A program made the translations under genes and the position numbers. The notes under the pieces are model-generated. The model made no database searches and had not been told where the DNA came from. It saw only the letters and a program-made list of their open reading frames with translations. A stretch of 64,000 nt of DNA, from NCBI GenBank assembly GCA_021399435.1, contig JAJTUP010000001.1, positions 1 through 64,000 of the forward strand. The letters are read 5' to 3'. This DNA is from Diaporthe sp. PMI_573 (taxonomy: Eukaryota > Ascomycota > Sordariomycetes > Diaporthales > Diaporthaceae). Every line of letters begins with the position of its first letter. Position 1 is the stretch's first letter. Shown here one piece after another: positions 11,738 through 23,868 of this stretch.

Positions 11738-13331
11738 AGAGTTGGTGATGAAGGGGATCATTGTTTTGTTTCATCGATTCAGGTTCCGTACTAGACATGA
11801 CTGAAATAAACCAAAGCCTTTGTGGACCTTGAAGCTTAATACACCGAGAACAAGAAGTAGGAAAACAGAAAGGTGAAATTGGTTGGAGAATTGACTGCAA
11901 GCCTTAACGCATAGTGATACAATTGGCTGTCTACGGCTCTCTAGGTGATGATTCGGACGGATTCGTTTTCGATTGCTTTGCAAGGGACGATGGCCTAAGA
12001 TGCGAACTTTTCTCGCCGGATTGGCTCTTGAATCCCTAAGTGTTTCCACAATGGTATTGAAACGAGTAGGCTGTCTTGCGGCAGAACACCATCAAAGCAT
12101 TACAACGCGGACTAAAATCCAACCAGGGGGTGCTGTAACTGGTTTTTTCGATCTCTGAGACGGCAAGTACCACGTCTACCTTAAGCTATCAACCCACTGA
12201 AAGAGAGACTCTCGCGCCTCATGGGCGCAGTTGGAGCCAAGGCACACTGTTACATCTTTCCCTTGGACGCCCAAGCACCGGTGTAGCAATAGTCTGGTAG
12301 CTCTTGATTCCCTATTGGATAACCTCTCATAGAATAGATATCTCTCATGGGATAGTTGCCTCCCTCGGGAAACCCTTCTATAGAGTAACGTCCTATGGGG
12401 TAAACAGACAGAAAGCAAGCAAGCCAAAGGGGCTCTTCGATGATCTTTCCGCAGTTTTGAGAATGTTGCCGTATTACTGTAATTGAGAATGCATGTGATG
12501 CCAATCCAAACCTGCTGTCTTCTCCTTTTCGCATGCTCGGCCTCAAGACGGACGGAAACCTATCGCGTTCCACTTGGGTCATGCGAAGACTTCGCTCGAT
12601 GTGTAAAGACGTGAATCTTTCCTCTCCACATCCAGGGAATTGTGTTCCTTCTGACATAAGTTACAGTTGACTTCAGAGGCTAAATACTACATCTCTTCTG
12701 CTTTTCAGGATAGCCTGAGATGCGCTCCCTAGTTGCGCAACTTGGAGCAGCGTGTCGCTTTGCTGCCCGCTCAGCCGTCCGAGGAGGAGGAGTTGCTCTC
12801 CAAAAGCGTTCCAGGGAGCGATGCAACAATGAGTCTTGGCTCTTCACTGCAATATCGGCTGGTAAAAGGGACCTCGTGTGCACTACAGCTTAGATGGAAC
12901 GTTGCTGGCTGCGCCACGGCGTGCTCACCAGTTCATGGTTAGTCTCATGATAACTTGAAAGGAATTTACACCGCTTGTCGTGCGAATCCTTGCTGTTTAC
13001 GGAGGTCTCAGTTTGTCTGACAGCTCAGCTGCCTTCTTGCTGGGGCTCGACCGATGACCGTATTCCTGGATACGAACCGTAGGAAGCCCGTACCTGCCTA
13101 GTGCTCACTGCTGACACAACTGCAACCGTACTTTCATACTGGATAGCAGTTGAACAAAATAATCGTAAATTTAGGACACCTGGGTCAAAGCTACCTAGAT
13201 GCTGTCATATAAAAGTCTCCACAGTCCATAACTTCATTCGGACTGAACTCATACTCAAGATCACTCTGCTCCTCACAACTTTGCACTACAACTATTATCA
13301 ACTGCTCGCCAAAGCAAAACAAATCTTCAAT
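11738..13331. other. intergenic stretch, no supported gene
   Basis: Short open frames occur on both strands, none with family motifs. A minus-strand frame at 12250-12657 is Gly/Tyr/Pro-rich near its end because of degenerate CTCATRGRATAG-like repeats at about 12320-12400. I do not call it a gene. Confidence 0.4.
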
Positions 13332-13823
13332 ATGCTCCTGCCCACCGTACTTGCCGGCTTCCTAGCCACCGCCTCAGCAGCCTCCATCCCCCGTCAAGCC
13401 GAACCCTCGCCCTGGAGCATCAGCGACTTCTACGCAGGCAGCTCCCGCTTCAGCATCATCACCACATACAGGTTTGACATCACCGACGGCAACACCTCCG
13501 CCTACTGCGTAGCCCAAGTCTCAACCCAGCCCGAGATCGGCTATGCACCACTGACGGATTGCTCCGACCCGATGTACTCCTTCTCCTTCGGCTCTGCCTC
13601 CAACGCCGAGGAGCCTGGCTACAACCTGCAGATCTGGCAGGGCAACCCGGAAGACACCAACTGCGGAGCGCCGTCGACACATTGTGTGTACACGGGGATA
13701 CGGTTCTTCCCGGCGAGTGACGTGGAGACGATTGTTGACCCGAGTGGAAACCCGTTTGCCAACTACGATCGGTTGAATGCGCCCGCAGAATTCACAGTTG
13801 CCCGAACTGGGGTGCACATTTGA
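13332..13823 (+). CDS. small secreted cysteine-containing protein (possibly AA1-like)
   Basis: A 163-residue protein from a single exon. The N-terminus MLLPTVLAGFLATASAASIP is a clear signal peptide with a likely cut before IPRQ or just after. The mature part is about 145 residues with four cysteines (AYCVAQ, TDCSDP, TNCGAP, THCVYT), enough for two disulfides. It begins WSISDFYAGSSRF, a wording common in fungal AA1-like (Alt a 1-type) secreted proteins. The frame is open upstream to about 13101, but the start at 13332 is preferred because the signal peptide begins there. Likely extracellular, with an effector- or wall-associated role as inference only. Confidence 0.72.
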   Translation: MLLPTVLAGFLATASAASIPRQAEPSPWSISDFYAGSSRFSIITTYRFDITDGNTSAYCVAQVSTQPEIGYAPLTDCSDPMYSFSFGSASNAEEPGYNLQIWQGNPEDTNCGAPSTHCVYTGIRFFPASDVETIVDPSGNPFANYDRLNAPAEFTVARTGVHI

Positions 13824-14719
13824 AGTGATATTGCAGCGAGAAAGGGGAATGCTGACCACACCGGTAGACGTTTATGGGGGCGATAGCTTTATATATTAAT
13901 TATGAAAACTCGTGTTTTGCGCAACAACTGTCCTAGCTGTCATCCTTCAGATGGCTTCTTCATTTCAAACATACACGGAAAGTGAAAAACCCCAGCGCTT
14001 CTTTGGGGCAGCCATGAGTAACGATCAGGCGCAACGGTGTAAACACAATGACCCAGACTGCAGAAATGACACCAATCCGATGATGCTCGATAGAACTGTA
14101 GGTTGGTCGTGTTCATTTTCGCGAGGCGCGTAGAACTGAGGGTGTAATGCACGCAAGCCACCTCTCCGGGCGACTGTATGCTGACTATCCAGCACAACAC
14201 AGTTTTCAAGCTCTCAGCAGCCATGCCCGGTTCAGAATACGACCTTGGAATACCGTGCAGGCCGTTCCAGTCTTGATGTCGAACTTCCGCCTTTTTATAC
14301 ATAACTTTTCGATTCTGCCCTTGAACGTCGGCCAAGTAATTGGGGGTGGCGCTGCTACCAGTCTGCCGCATTGGATACCGGTTTTGTGCTTACTTGGATG
14401 CACGCCACACCCGCAGTGCATGCAATATTAACCTCTTCGTCCAATAAGACCTTAGTCAAGCCGCCGTGCAACGCACCTCGATGCGTTGGAATGGTCTCTC
14501 CGCCTTTCGAGCTGAGATGATTGCCTGGTCATGTTGCACAACTGCACCAGATTTAGGCGCTTTCGTGAGGGGTCGCGATCTTCACTTTTCCACATAAATG
14601 AGGCAGCCTGCTCGAGAAATACCCCTGGTTGCATTGACCATGGTCCCTATCTGTTCTGTTCTGTTCTGTTGCCACAGCCCATTCAATCATCGCTTATTGC
14701 ACGAGAACCGTCCGTCGAG
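13824..14719. other. intergenic stretch with the receptor gene's upstream region
   Basis: No supported gene. The last part contains TCTGTTCTGTTCTGTT just upstream of the receptor start at 14720. Confidence 0.4.
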
Positions 14720-17700
14720 ATGGCCGAAGCTCTTGGGTTCGCTAGTAGCATCGTTGCGTTGGTTCAACTATCGGCTTCTGTGTACAATGCGACGTCAAAC
14801 TTTTACCGGGAGGCCAAAGACGCCAAGTCCAAGATCGGCGCTCTAGCAACTCAGACGATGAATCTCTCAGGCGTGCTTCAGAGCCTGTCATTGCTGGCAT
14901 CCTCACCCCTCTTCGATGATGCTGGGGTGTCGGGCCCCGACTTCAGGGACACATACATAGAGTCCTGCCTCACCACACTCAATAGGATCAATCGAAAGCT
15001 TGACAAAGCTAAGCGTGATTTCGAATCTGGAAGCCACAAGAAACTCATCACACGCAGCCTGAAGTGGCCGTTCGCATCTCAGGAGACCGATGACCTAATT
15101 GCAGAATTGAGCCAACATCGAGATGTTCTGCAGCTGGCACTTTCAGCTGACACCATGGCCCAACTGCTTCAGTGCCTGGCCAACACAAGTGCTATTGTAA
15201 AATCGGTCGATTCCATCAACCAAAAGCTGGTCAGAAAAGAAACCATCGATCGGAGGGCAGGGTTGACAGCTAAACGGGAGAAAGTTTTGGAGTCTTTTCT
15301 GGAAGTCAATCCAGAAAATCACCTGCAAGACTGTCGCAGGCGGCGACAACCTAGTACTGGAAGGTGGCTCATTGAGAGACACAAGATATTTCGAAACTGG
15401 ATTAGTGCCCCCGGATCGCAGGTATGGCTGAGCGGAATACCAGGTGAGAGCGTCTCTTGATCCAGTCGAGCTTAAGCACATCTAAATCTGCCCAGGAGCT
15501 GGGAAGACCATCCTTTGCGGGGCAGTTGTCGACGAGATCCTCCAGGAGCAGAGCCCGTCTACGGCGGTGGCATACTTCTTCTGTGATTATAAATATCCCG
15601 AAAGTCAGAAAACTGTCAACGTTCTAGCGGCCCTTGCCGTCCAACTGGCGATGCAAGCCGATGAGGCATTCGATGTGCTCGACTGTTACCATGAGGAGCT
15701 CCATCCTCACAACAGCATCAAAAGGCCGCCAGAGGCCAAGCGCCTGATTGAAATCGTTCAGGCAATGATCGAACATTATGATCGGGTATACATAGCAGTC
15801 GATGGCATTGACGAATGTGGTTCGAACGTAACTGAGCTACTCCAATCACTCAAGCAACTTACACGAGCCGGCCATGTAAACATGGCTCTGTTCAGCCGTG
15901 ACGAGGCTGACATACGTGAAGAGCTCTCCGATGATCTTTGCATCGAGATTGCTGCACACACTGAAGATCTCGAGCTCTACGTGCTCGCACAGATGGAGGC
16001 TCGGAAGAGGCTGGGGAGTCTGGCTTTGAGAAATCCTGAGCTTCATGAGCATATCCGTCATGCTCTCATTGAAGGTGCCAATGGAATGTCAGTCTATCAC
16101 GCGGCACTCCCGCTCTGTGATTGTGCGAACTCCACTAACAGTGTCACGCCAGGTTTCGATGGGTTGCTTGCCAATTAGACCATCTTGACGGCCTTCCAAG
16201 CGACGGGCGCCGTCGAAAAGCATTAACCGAGCTTCCACCAACGCTTTTTGAGACATACGATAGAATATTGGACCGAATCATGCAAGAAGACGAACATGAG
16301 CAGGAGCTTTGTCGAAAAGCATTGCATTGGATCGGACTCAGCTACAAGGAAATTTACCCACGGGCTATGTGCGAAGCCATTTCTATTCAAGATGATGTGG
16401 ACGCAGTTGACAAAGAGCTATTGGTGGATCCAGATTGGGTCTCGCGCAATTGTAGCAGTCTCATTCGCCTAGCTGGCCAAGATTCCGACTATCCCCATTT
16501 CCAGCTTGCCCATTTTACGGTCAAGGAGTACTTGAGAAGCATAAAGCCACAATCAAACAAAAGCCTTTTTCGGTTTTCCGAGGACAAAGCGATCCGAGAG
16601 CTGATTGGAACTTCGCTGAGATTTCTGACTTTCCAGGATTTTGACCGGAAACCGACAATCGCTTCGTCGGAAATACAACGGATGGCTCAACGGAATGAAA
16701 ACCATCCCTTTTACCCCGTCGCCGCAGGCTACATTTTCTGTTTCGGGGGCGACTATTGGGATGAAAACTTCGGCGATGAGCTATCATTCTTACTCGAAGA
16801 CGAGGCGATGATGGGGTATGCAACGAAGCTTTTCAGCCCCGAAAAGACGGCGATATTCCTGTCTTGGGTCCTTCAAGCGATGTGGTACTGGCCTGACGTC
16901 ACTCTTTATGAAGAGGATTTCTCCAGGATCATCGGGCTCCTTGTCGCTCCTGAATTTTCCACCCTACACGTCGCTGCCATGCTTGCACTTCCTTCGATCT
17001 GTACTCATCTGATCGAGAGTGAAAAGGTGGATCTGAATATATGCTGCTGTCTTGGGACACCGTTGCATGCACTTCTTGCCGGCGTTTCATTCCTTTTCCC
17101 TGGTAGCTTTGAATACAACGCGGGAATACATTACCGCTGGCGGGATTCAAGCTCGAAACCGGCAGCATACGATCAAGCCCGCCAATGCTTGGAAATCTTC
17201 GTTCAACATTGTGCGGATACTTCACCGCAATGGAACGGTATCAACGTCTTCCAAATGGCAATCGAAAGCTCAATCAAGGTGGGGTACAAGGAGTTTTGGA
17301 TTGAACCTCTCATTAATACATCAACTGTAGTGAATGACAGCTGTATTCAGAGTTTCAAGGCTGGCCTGGATGCAGGATTTGCAGGATTTTATAATCGCTC
17401 GATGTTCGACGTCATTTTCACCGTGGGCTCTAATCTGGAAGAGTCTTCTGGATGGGCGCGTCTTGCGTCTCTCATCCAGACATCGCGCATGCTAGAAAGA
17501 GACTGCGAAAGAGGCGATAACCCACAGGATGTTCAAGCGAGACTCTCAGATGAGGACTTCAATGATGGTATCCGGATTTCGCTCGAACGAAGATTGACAG
17601 ATACATTCGGGGCCCTGATACAAGATTCCAGATTTCGCCCGGATCTGTTTATATGGCGCGAGAACTCCAAGTCGGTCCCGATTCTGCACTTCGCAATTCA

Positions 17701-20700
17701 ATATGGAAATATCAGGTCGGTTGAGCTCCTCTTGGAGGCTGGATGTGACCCTGGATTTGTGGATGAGAGTGACGGATGGACTACTTTGCATGAATGCGCT
17801 CTCTGTGACACAGAAGACGCAGAAATTGCGACGCTATTGCTTAAATCCGGGGTTACGGATTCGGTTACGGACAAGCTGGGACAGACGTGTTGGCACATTG
17901 CGGCTGAGGAAGGCAATATCCCGGTTCTGAAAGTTTTGATTGACCTAGGCTGTGGCACACAACAGTCCCTGGAGACAGTTTCAAATGAAGGAAGGACCCC
18001 TCTAGCCTCCGCCGTCCTCTACAAAGAGGTCGAGGCGGCACTTCTGCTTCTGGATCATTGCAGTGCGAACCTTGAAATCTTCCGCAGCGATCAATCACTT
18101 CTGAACAAAGCTGCCGCAATTGGATCTGAGGAGCTCTTTTCACGACTATATGAGAAGATGAAACAAGCAGACGCAACGGGAGCACTCCAGAGCGCGGAAC
18201 CTCTCGACCATATCAACATGACATGCTCGCCGAAGCTTCTGGATTACCTGCTTGACTTCTGGGCCGTCGACAACAGTAAAACCTCTCATATACTGGAGAA
18301 TTATATTCTTGAGGCCAACAATGCCGAGTTCGACGACCCAGAAATGTACCCTCCTCGTGATGACATGGAGCACATCATACGAAGGCTCCTACCACCAATT
18401 GGCATCGTTGATGATGATGGAAACTCGCCACAGCACTTCTGGAACATATTTTGTGAACAGGTGGTGCCTAATTTGACCAAAATCTGCAATCATAAGAATC
18501 ATCGGTGTCATACGGGTCTGATCAGCATGATAGTTGAAATCCTCGTCGATTCAGGAGTGTTGGCGCCGTACGAACAAAATGTGGGCCTTCCAAGCTATAG
18601 GCTGCTGTTTCAGTCACTCTTGGGTCGGGGCAATCATATCAATTGCTCATGGATTGCTTCATCCGTCCGAAAGGTGATCGAGGCAGACAGTCAATCAGTT
18701 GATCTCCCCAATGAACCAGCAGCTCACGAGCTACTATCACAGGCTGTGCGGCAATCAAACGCCGATCTTGTTTGCCAGCTTCTAGATTATGGTCTTGATG
18801 TTCATGGAGCCCATGGACGCTTATCAGCTATTGAGCAGGCTTGCTATGGCTCAAACCTACAGATTTTCCGCTTGATCATTGGCCACTTAGACAAGACTCT
18901 TATCAATAGGTCTGGCAGCCAAGGCAAGACCCTCTTACACTGGGCAGTCTCTGGTACAGAGGACGGGTACTTAGCCAGGGTCCGACAGCTTCTTGAATTG
19001 GGCGCGGACGTCGACGCAAAGATTGATGATCCAAATGCAGACACGGCTCTTACATTGGCCTCTCGAAGTGATCGCCAACATATCGTCGCACTGCTGGTCT
19101 CAGAAGGTGCCGACTCTCTGCATCGAGGGCGTGATGGGTGGTCAATACTCCATGCTGCGGCTCTTACAGGCGATCTTCGGTATATCCAATATTTGCGTCT
19201 CCCAGAAGTACCAGACTCTTTCTGGCGTGGCACTTGCGAATATCCCTTATTTCATCTCCGAAACAGGCCACAAATCACACAAAACACAGTCGCCATCCAT
19301 CTTGCAGCTGCCAAAGGAAGGTCCAACTTTCTACGATTCATGACTCAGCACCACTTGCCACTCGATGTCAACGTAGTGACAGGGTTCCCTTTCATCACAC
19401 CGCTGCACCTTGCATCTATAGGTGGGCACCTTGACATTGTCGAAATTCTTGTCTCCGCCAAGGCCAATACCAACGCAAGGGCTGCAAATGGCCGCCTTGC
19501 AATAGACTTCGCAGCATTGGGTGGTCATCTCGCAGTTGTCAAAACGCTCCTGAAGTCTGGTTCCGAAACGCCCTCGAACGGTTCTAGTGCTTCAATCGCA
19601 CTTTTGATGTCAAAGGAAAGAGAATGCACGGAGGATTGGGGAGATTCACAAGCCATGGCTCGATTCGGCTTTGAAGAGTCGATTATACAGGGTGACCTCG
19701 ACCAATGCAAAGAATGGGTGGCAAGAGGCCAATCAATCAACGCGGAACTTATCACGCACTCATACACGCCTCTCGTACGTGCCGTGGTCGAGGGACGATC
19801 AAGCATTGTTGACTGGTTGGTCTCAATGGGGGTCGAAGTTAAAAATCCCGTTATTAGGACGCTACATCCGTCCCTGAGATGTATCGCTTCTCTCACGACT
19901 CACCATATCTCATCCACACAAGCCCTCGCCGCTGTCTTGGATCTGGCTCTGAAGCAGAATGTGAGTTGGTTCCGAAGCATCCTTGGTCCGTTACACGTCG
20001 CCATCTTGGATGACAGGGTGGAAGCATTGGATGTGATCTTGAAACATGTTCGCGAGAACGACCATGCGTATCGGTATGAGCCCCGGGGCCCGGAAGACTG
20101 AAGTTGATTGGCAGTTTCTGTTGACGCAAGCACAGCAAAATGATCGACACCGACATGGTTAGTCTTCCTGCCGATATTATCGGCTGGCGAGGTCACAGTG
20201 CTCTGTCTATCCTGGCCAGCACATCCAACCGCGTCGAAGCATTCTCAAACAGCTCACCTTGGAAACAACCAATACCACCCGGATCCCCACTGCACTGGAG
20301 CATTCGGACTAATAACATTTCTGCGGTGAAACTGCTCATCGAAAACGAGGCTGACGTCAACCAAGTCGACTCATCCGGACAAACGCCGATGTCCCTAGCG
20401 GTCTCTAGCAGGCATCCCGTGAAAATACTAAGAGAGCTTTTACAAGCGGGCGCTGGTATCGCTGAGCCAAGCCGAAATCGGATTGTCGCTATGCAGTTCG
20501 CCATTCGCAGGGGAGACATGGAGGTGGTCAAGATTCTGGCAGAAGCTGACCCTGAGACCTTGAAACAAGTGGACAAATTCTCCGCCGATCGACTTGTACG
20601 CGATGCTGGATCCACGGAGGTTTTTCAGTACCTTGTTTCTCTAGGATCTGATCCGTTTCGCGAGATCGACTTCACAGATTCGGCCATCACGTTTCACTTG

Positions 20701-21477
20701 GGCACCAAGTCTTCGTTGAGATGGTTCATTCTTAGCTCAGGTTTAGTATCCCAGTCTTCTGAAGCACCACTAGCACGTCTCCTTGCCTCAGCGGCCGTCA
20801 CGGGCGATTCAGGCAATATCCTCTTGATTAAAAAGCTTTACCGTACCCTCTCGAGAAGTGTCTTCAAAAAAGTCGTCAATCGTGCAAGGCTTGACATTGG
20901 AAGTCCTTTGTGTCTGGCAGCATCGATGAACGCAGCAGAGATGTTGAAATCTCTCATCGCCATGGGGACAGAGCTAGAATCAGAAGGGTGTCGCTACGGG
21001 ACACCACTGATGGCTGCTTGCGTTTGGGGAAACTTGGACGCGGTGAGGTGCTTAGTCCGGTCAGGGGCTCTGCTATGCTATGCCGATGAAGACGGCTTGC
21101 TGCGCAGTGCGGTCAACTTGAGCTCGCGGCACGAGAAAATCATGAGATGGCTTCTAGTTGACAGGTACACAGATCAGCAAAAGCTCGAGTATCAGTCTTC
21201 ACAAAGCACTCCTCATCAGGCAGTATGGAGCGGACCGAGACCTTTCAAGGTTGCACTGCCGGTAGATATGCACAGAGACTTCGGCGAATCTCGATGGAGT
21301 CATCTGCAGAGACTACAGGAGTGGAAGGAGGAGTTGCTTGGCTCGACCTTGTCTGAAAGCTGTAGGAATAGCGGGCTGGACTTTGATGCCGAATGTGAGG
21401 CTGAGTCGAGACAAAGTGTTGCGCAGGGAATGCAGCGTCAATTTCTGGCGCGTCTCGGGGAGGACGGATGCAAATAG
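14720..21477 (+). CDS. NLR-like receptor: HeLo-like N-terminus, NACHT, ankyrin repeats
   Basis: Four exons (14720-15443, 15496-16087, 16153-20073, 20136-21477) join in phase to give 2192 residues. The introns are 52, 65 and 62 nt with normal GT-AG ends. Residues 1-200 start MAEALGFASSIVALVQLSAS, the wording of the fungal HeLo-like STAND N-terminal domain, which in characterised relatives can trigger cell death. The NACHT domain has an intact P-loop GIPGAGKT at about 239-246 (split by intron 1), Walker B VYIAVDGIDE at about 339-348 and MALFSRDE after it. A winged-helix-like region (WIGLSYKEIYP ... HFQLAHFTVKEYL) follows. From about residue 940 to the end there are many ankyrin repeats (DGWTTLHECAL, GKTLLHWAV, ITPLHLASIGGHLDIVEILV, GSPLHWSIRTNNISAVKLL). 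Expected role: a cytosolic signal-sensing switch in non-self recognition or incompatibility. It looks fully intact. Confidence 0.93.
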
Positions 21478-22044
21478 TTACCGGAAGAGGGAAAACAAGT
21501 GGCTCTCGTAATCCTTTTCGAGGCTTTATAGTCCTGCTACATGAGATTCGTTTTCTTTGGACTCCTTGGGCTGTCGAGTAAGGTCGCCGCAGAGACCAAT
21601 CGATAGTTCCAGATCGTTGAGCCATGGGAGCATCTCAATGTTGAATGAGAACATCAGGTCTCTTGAAACGAGGACTAAGCCTTGCCCGAAACCACACGGA
21701 AGATGTCACATCTGTACTCGGTTGTCCTTGCCATGCTCGACGCATTGTAACATTCTGACGATGAAACTAATTCATTCCGATGCTTCTTCCTATTCCGGTA
21801 CGCAAGGAGGTTTCTACCAGCCATAACGATGTGCCGACCAAACCGAGAGCGTATGTTCCCTCCATGCCCAATCCCATATTTGCTGCGTGGCTCATAGAGT
21901 AACTAGGCTCATTGTCCGAGTTCACTCCCAGGGGGTACCTTGTCAACTTTGAGCTTCAGCACAATCTGACGGTGATATCCCTAGAGAGAAGTCCCGGCAA
22001 TGATGACTACCGCACAGTTGTGTGCCAACTGGCCTTGGTCCCAT
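21478..22044. other. convergent intergenic stretch
   Basis: This lies between the receptor stop and the 3' end of the next minus-strand gene. No coding or structural feature was seen. Confidence 0.4.
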
Positions 22045-22931
22045 TCAGAGTGCCAGGAACAGGTTCGGCGGAGGGGTGTTGCGGATCATGTCCTTGGCGG
22101 CTTGAACGCATCCGATATGCGGCTGTAAAATTTCCAGCGTTAGAGCTATCGAAGAAAACAAGATCAGCTGATGGCACTTACGATGTTACGGCAGAGCCTG
22201 ATGTTGCACAGCGCCATCTGCAGCTGCTCCGAAGGAGGCAGGTCTCCCACCTCGATGCCGGGGTTGCTCCAGTAGGTCAGCCTGTTGCGGCAGATGTACA
22301 CCGCCTGGAGCAAGTTGTACCGGTGGACCTTCGATCCCATGAACACGTCGTTCCTTCTCATGGCGTGAAAGTAACCCTCCGCAACGGTGCAATGCCAATT
22401 AATCTGGGCGTCGTTGTGGATGATCGCGTTCCTGGAATCGCGATAGGAGAACGTGACAAGTCCTTCTGCATTGTGCTCGACAAAGACTTTCACCGCAGCG
22501 CCGACCCGTCTCCACGGCTGAGTCGCGCGCGGCGCGGTTGCTTGGTAAATCCTCCGCTGCAAAGGATTCCGTGGCTGGCGGCGCCCGGCGCTCCTTGGGG
22601 TTGCGGGTAAGCTCGATCGTAACATGCCGATTGTGTATGCGCAGTTGTTTACGGAGCGCCTGGTCATCGACACATCTGCAGCCTCACAGAATTCGCCAGG
22701 TTCCCAATCGTCGGCGTAGATTAGACCCAGCCACTCCTCGAGCTCTTCGTCGGTGACAGCAATGTCAGGCTGGATCTTGGACTTGACCTCCTGTAGCACA
22801 TCCTTGATTGATGTCTTGGCTTCTTGGCCAAGGGCGGCGCGTGTTTGAATTGTTCCACCGGGCTGAAGCAAGATGCGAGAGTTAGCGGGGATCGCAGCGA
22901 CCCCCTCGTAAGGGCGAGGAGGAGCATCCAT
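22045..22931 (-). CDS. hypothetical protein, 275 residues, one intron
   Basis: Exon 1 is 22182-22931 and exon 2 is 22045-22122, joined in phase 0. The 59-nt intron has a perfect GTAAGT donor, a CTAAC branch and a TTTTACAG acceptor, which strongly supports a real gene. The product starts MDAPPRPYEGVAAIPANSR. It has an acidic middle segment (DEELEEWLGLIYADDWEP) and an Arg/Pro-rich linker, and a C-terminal region rich in N, R and aromatic residues (NLLQAVYICRNRLTYW). No signal peptide, membrane segment or family motif is apparent. It is transcribed toward the receptor gene. Function unknown. Confidence 0.72.
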
Positions 22932-23651
22932 CTATTCTGACGTCAGCAAAAGCTAAGTGACGATGCTACTACGAATAACTTAGCCTGGAACATACCGTTT
23001 GCTTAATTGTTCAGGAAACAGTCCGCTGGGCCAGGTGAAACAGCGTACGGCTGTCGTGGTGGTGAGAGTTGGTGGAGGTGCCCACAGCGAGCTGCAGTGA
23101 CGCAAGACTTGGGGAGGAGAGAGACGACCACTGTAAGGTATCGTCAAGCAGGAATTGACGAGAGGAATGAGCCTGCTGTGATGTCCACCGAGGAAGGAGT
23201 TCACAAAGGAAGAGGAACCCACTGCGAGGAACAGTGAGGCGATCGTTGTCGAGGGAAAGGGAAGGTACGAAGGGGAGCCCAATCCACAAATTTTCAGGCA
23301 GCTGTTTGCCAATTCAAGTCCACAGCAAAGTCCGAGATGGGATGAAAATTGCGTGTAAAAAGCTGTCAACCATTGGGCTGATTGTGTGTTTGCATTGGGT
23401 TGTCCATGGGCTGACCATGCCATTTGGACAGCAAAACAATCGGTGTAAACGTCTCTTCACAACAAGTACTCGACCATGAATTCGATTCGACGAAGTAAGC
23501 TACCGGATCGGAGAGTCTAGAAATAGACCACGCCAGTGGTGCCTGCGACCTTGTGCGCTGCGCAACGGCACACCAATCCGACCAAAAAAAAAATGCCATC
23601 GACCCCGTTGCCTCACAGCACCATGATGTCGGGGTCACTCTTAATTTTTAG
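22932..23651. other. intergenic stretch upstream of the hypothetical gene
   Basis: This holds the promoter side of the minus-strand gene starting at 22931. There are no supported genes and no repeats except an A9 run near 23584. Confidence 0.35.
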
Positions 23652-23812
23652 ATGTTCCATAGATTCCCTGGTTTTGTGCTTCAGACAGAACGGCGCATGT
23701 TGAAGAGCCTCTTCGACTTATTGAATGATATTTCCTACGACCTAATGAGCCTATCATATTCTGAGACGTGCAACCTCATCAATATCGAACACGACTCCAG
23801 CCGTCGCCGTGA
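23652..23812 (+). repeat. diverged duplicate segment, copy A
   Basis: On the plus strand this encodes FPGFV, then SLFDLLNDISYD and SLSYSETCNLINIE. Copy B (26443-26605) encodes FPSFV, SLLEDTFYDQISLSYSETSKLINVE. DNA identity is moderate and the matches are compatible with a coding segment duplicated long ago. It lies just beyond the 3' end of the minus-strand peroxidase gene. No family was recognised and no complete gene can be built around it. Confidence 0.5.
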
Positions 23813-23868
23813 AGAATGGGTCAACAGTGCCACTTTCACCTGCGACCTTACCCTGCAGCAACTTCAAT

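Noticed and set aside
12250..12657. 135-codon minus-strand frame with Gly/Tyr/Pro-rich end
   Set aside because: The composition follows degenerate CTCATRGRATAG-like repeats; no signal, family motif or introns support it.
22980..23423. 147-codon minus-strand frame upstream of the hypothetical gene
   Set aside because: Low-information Ser/Leu/Pro-rich composition, no motif, and overlapping equal-length frames.
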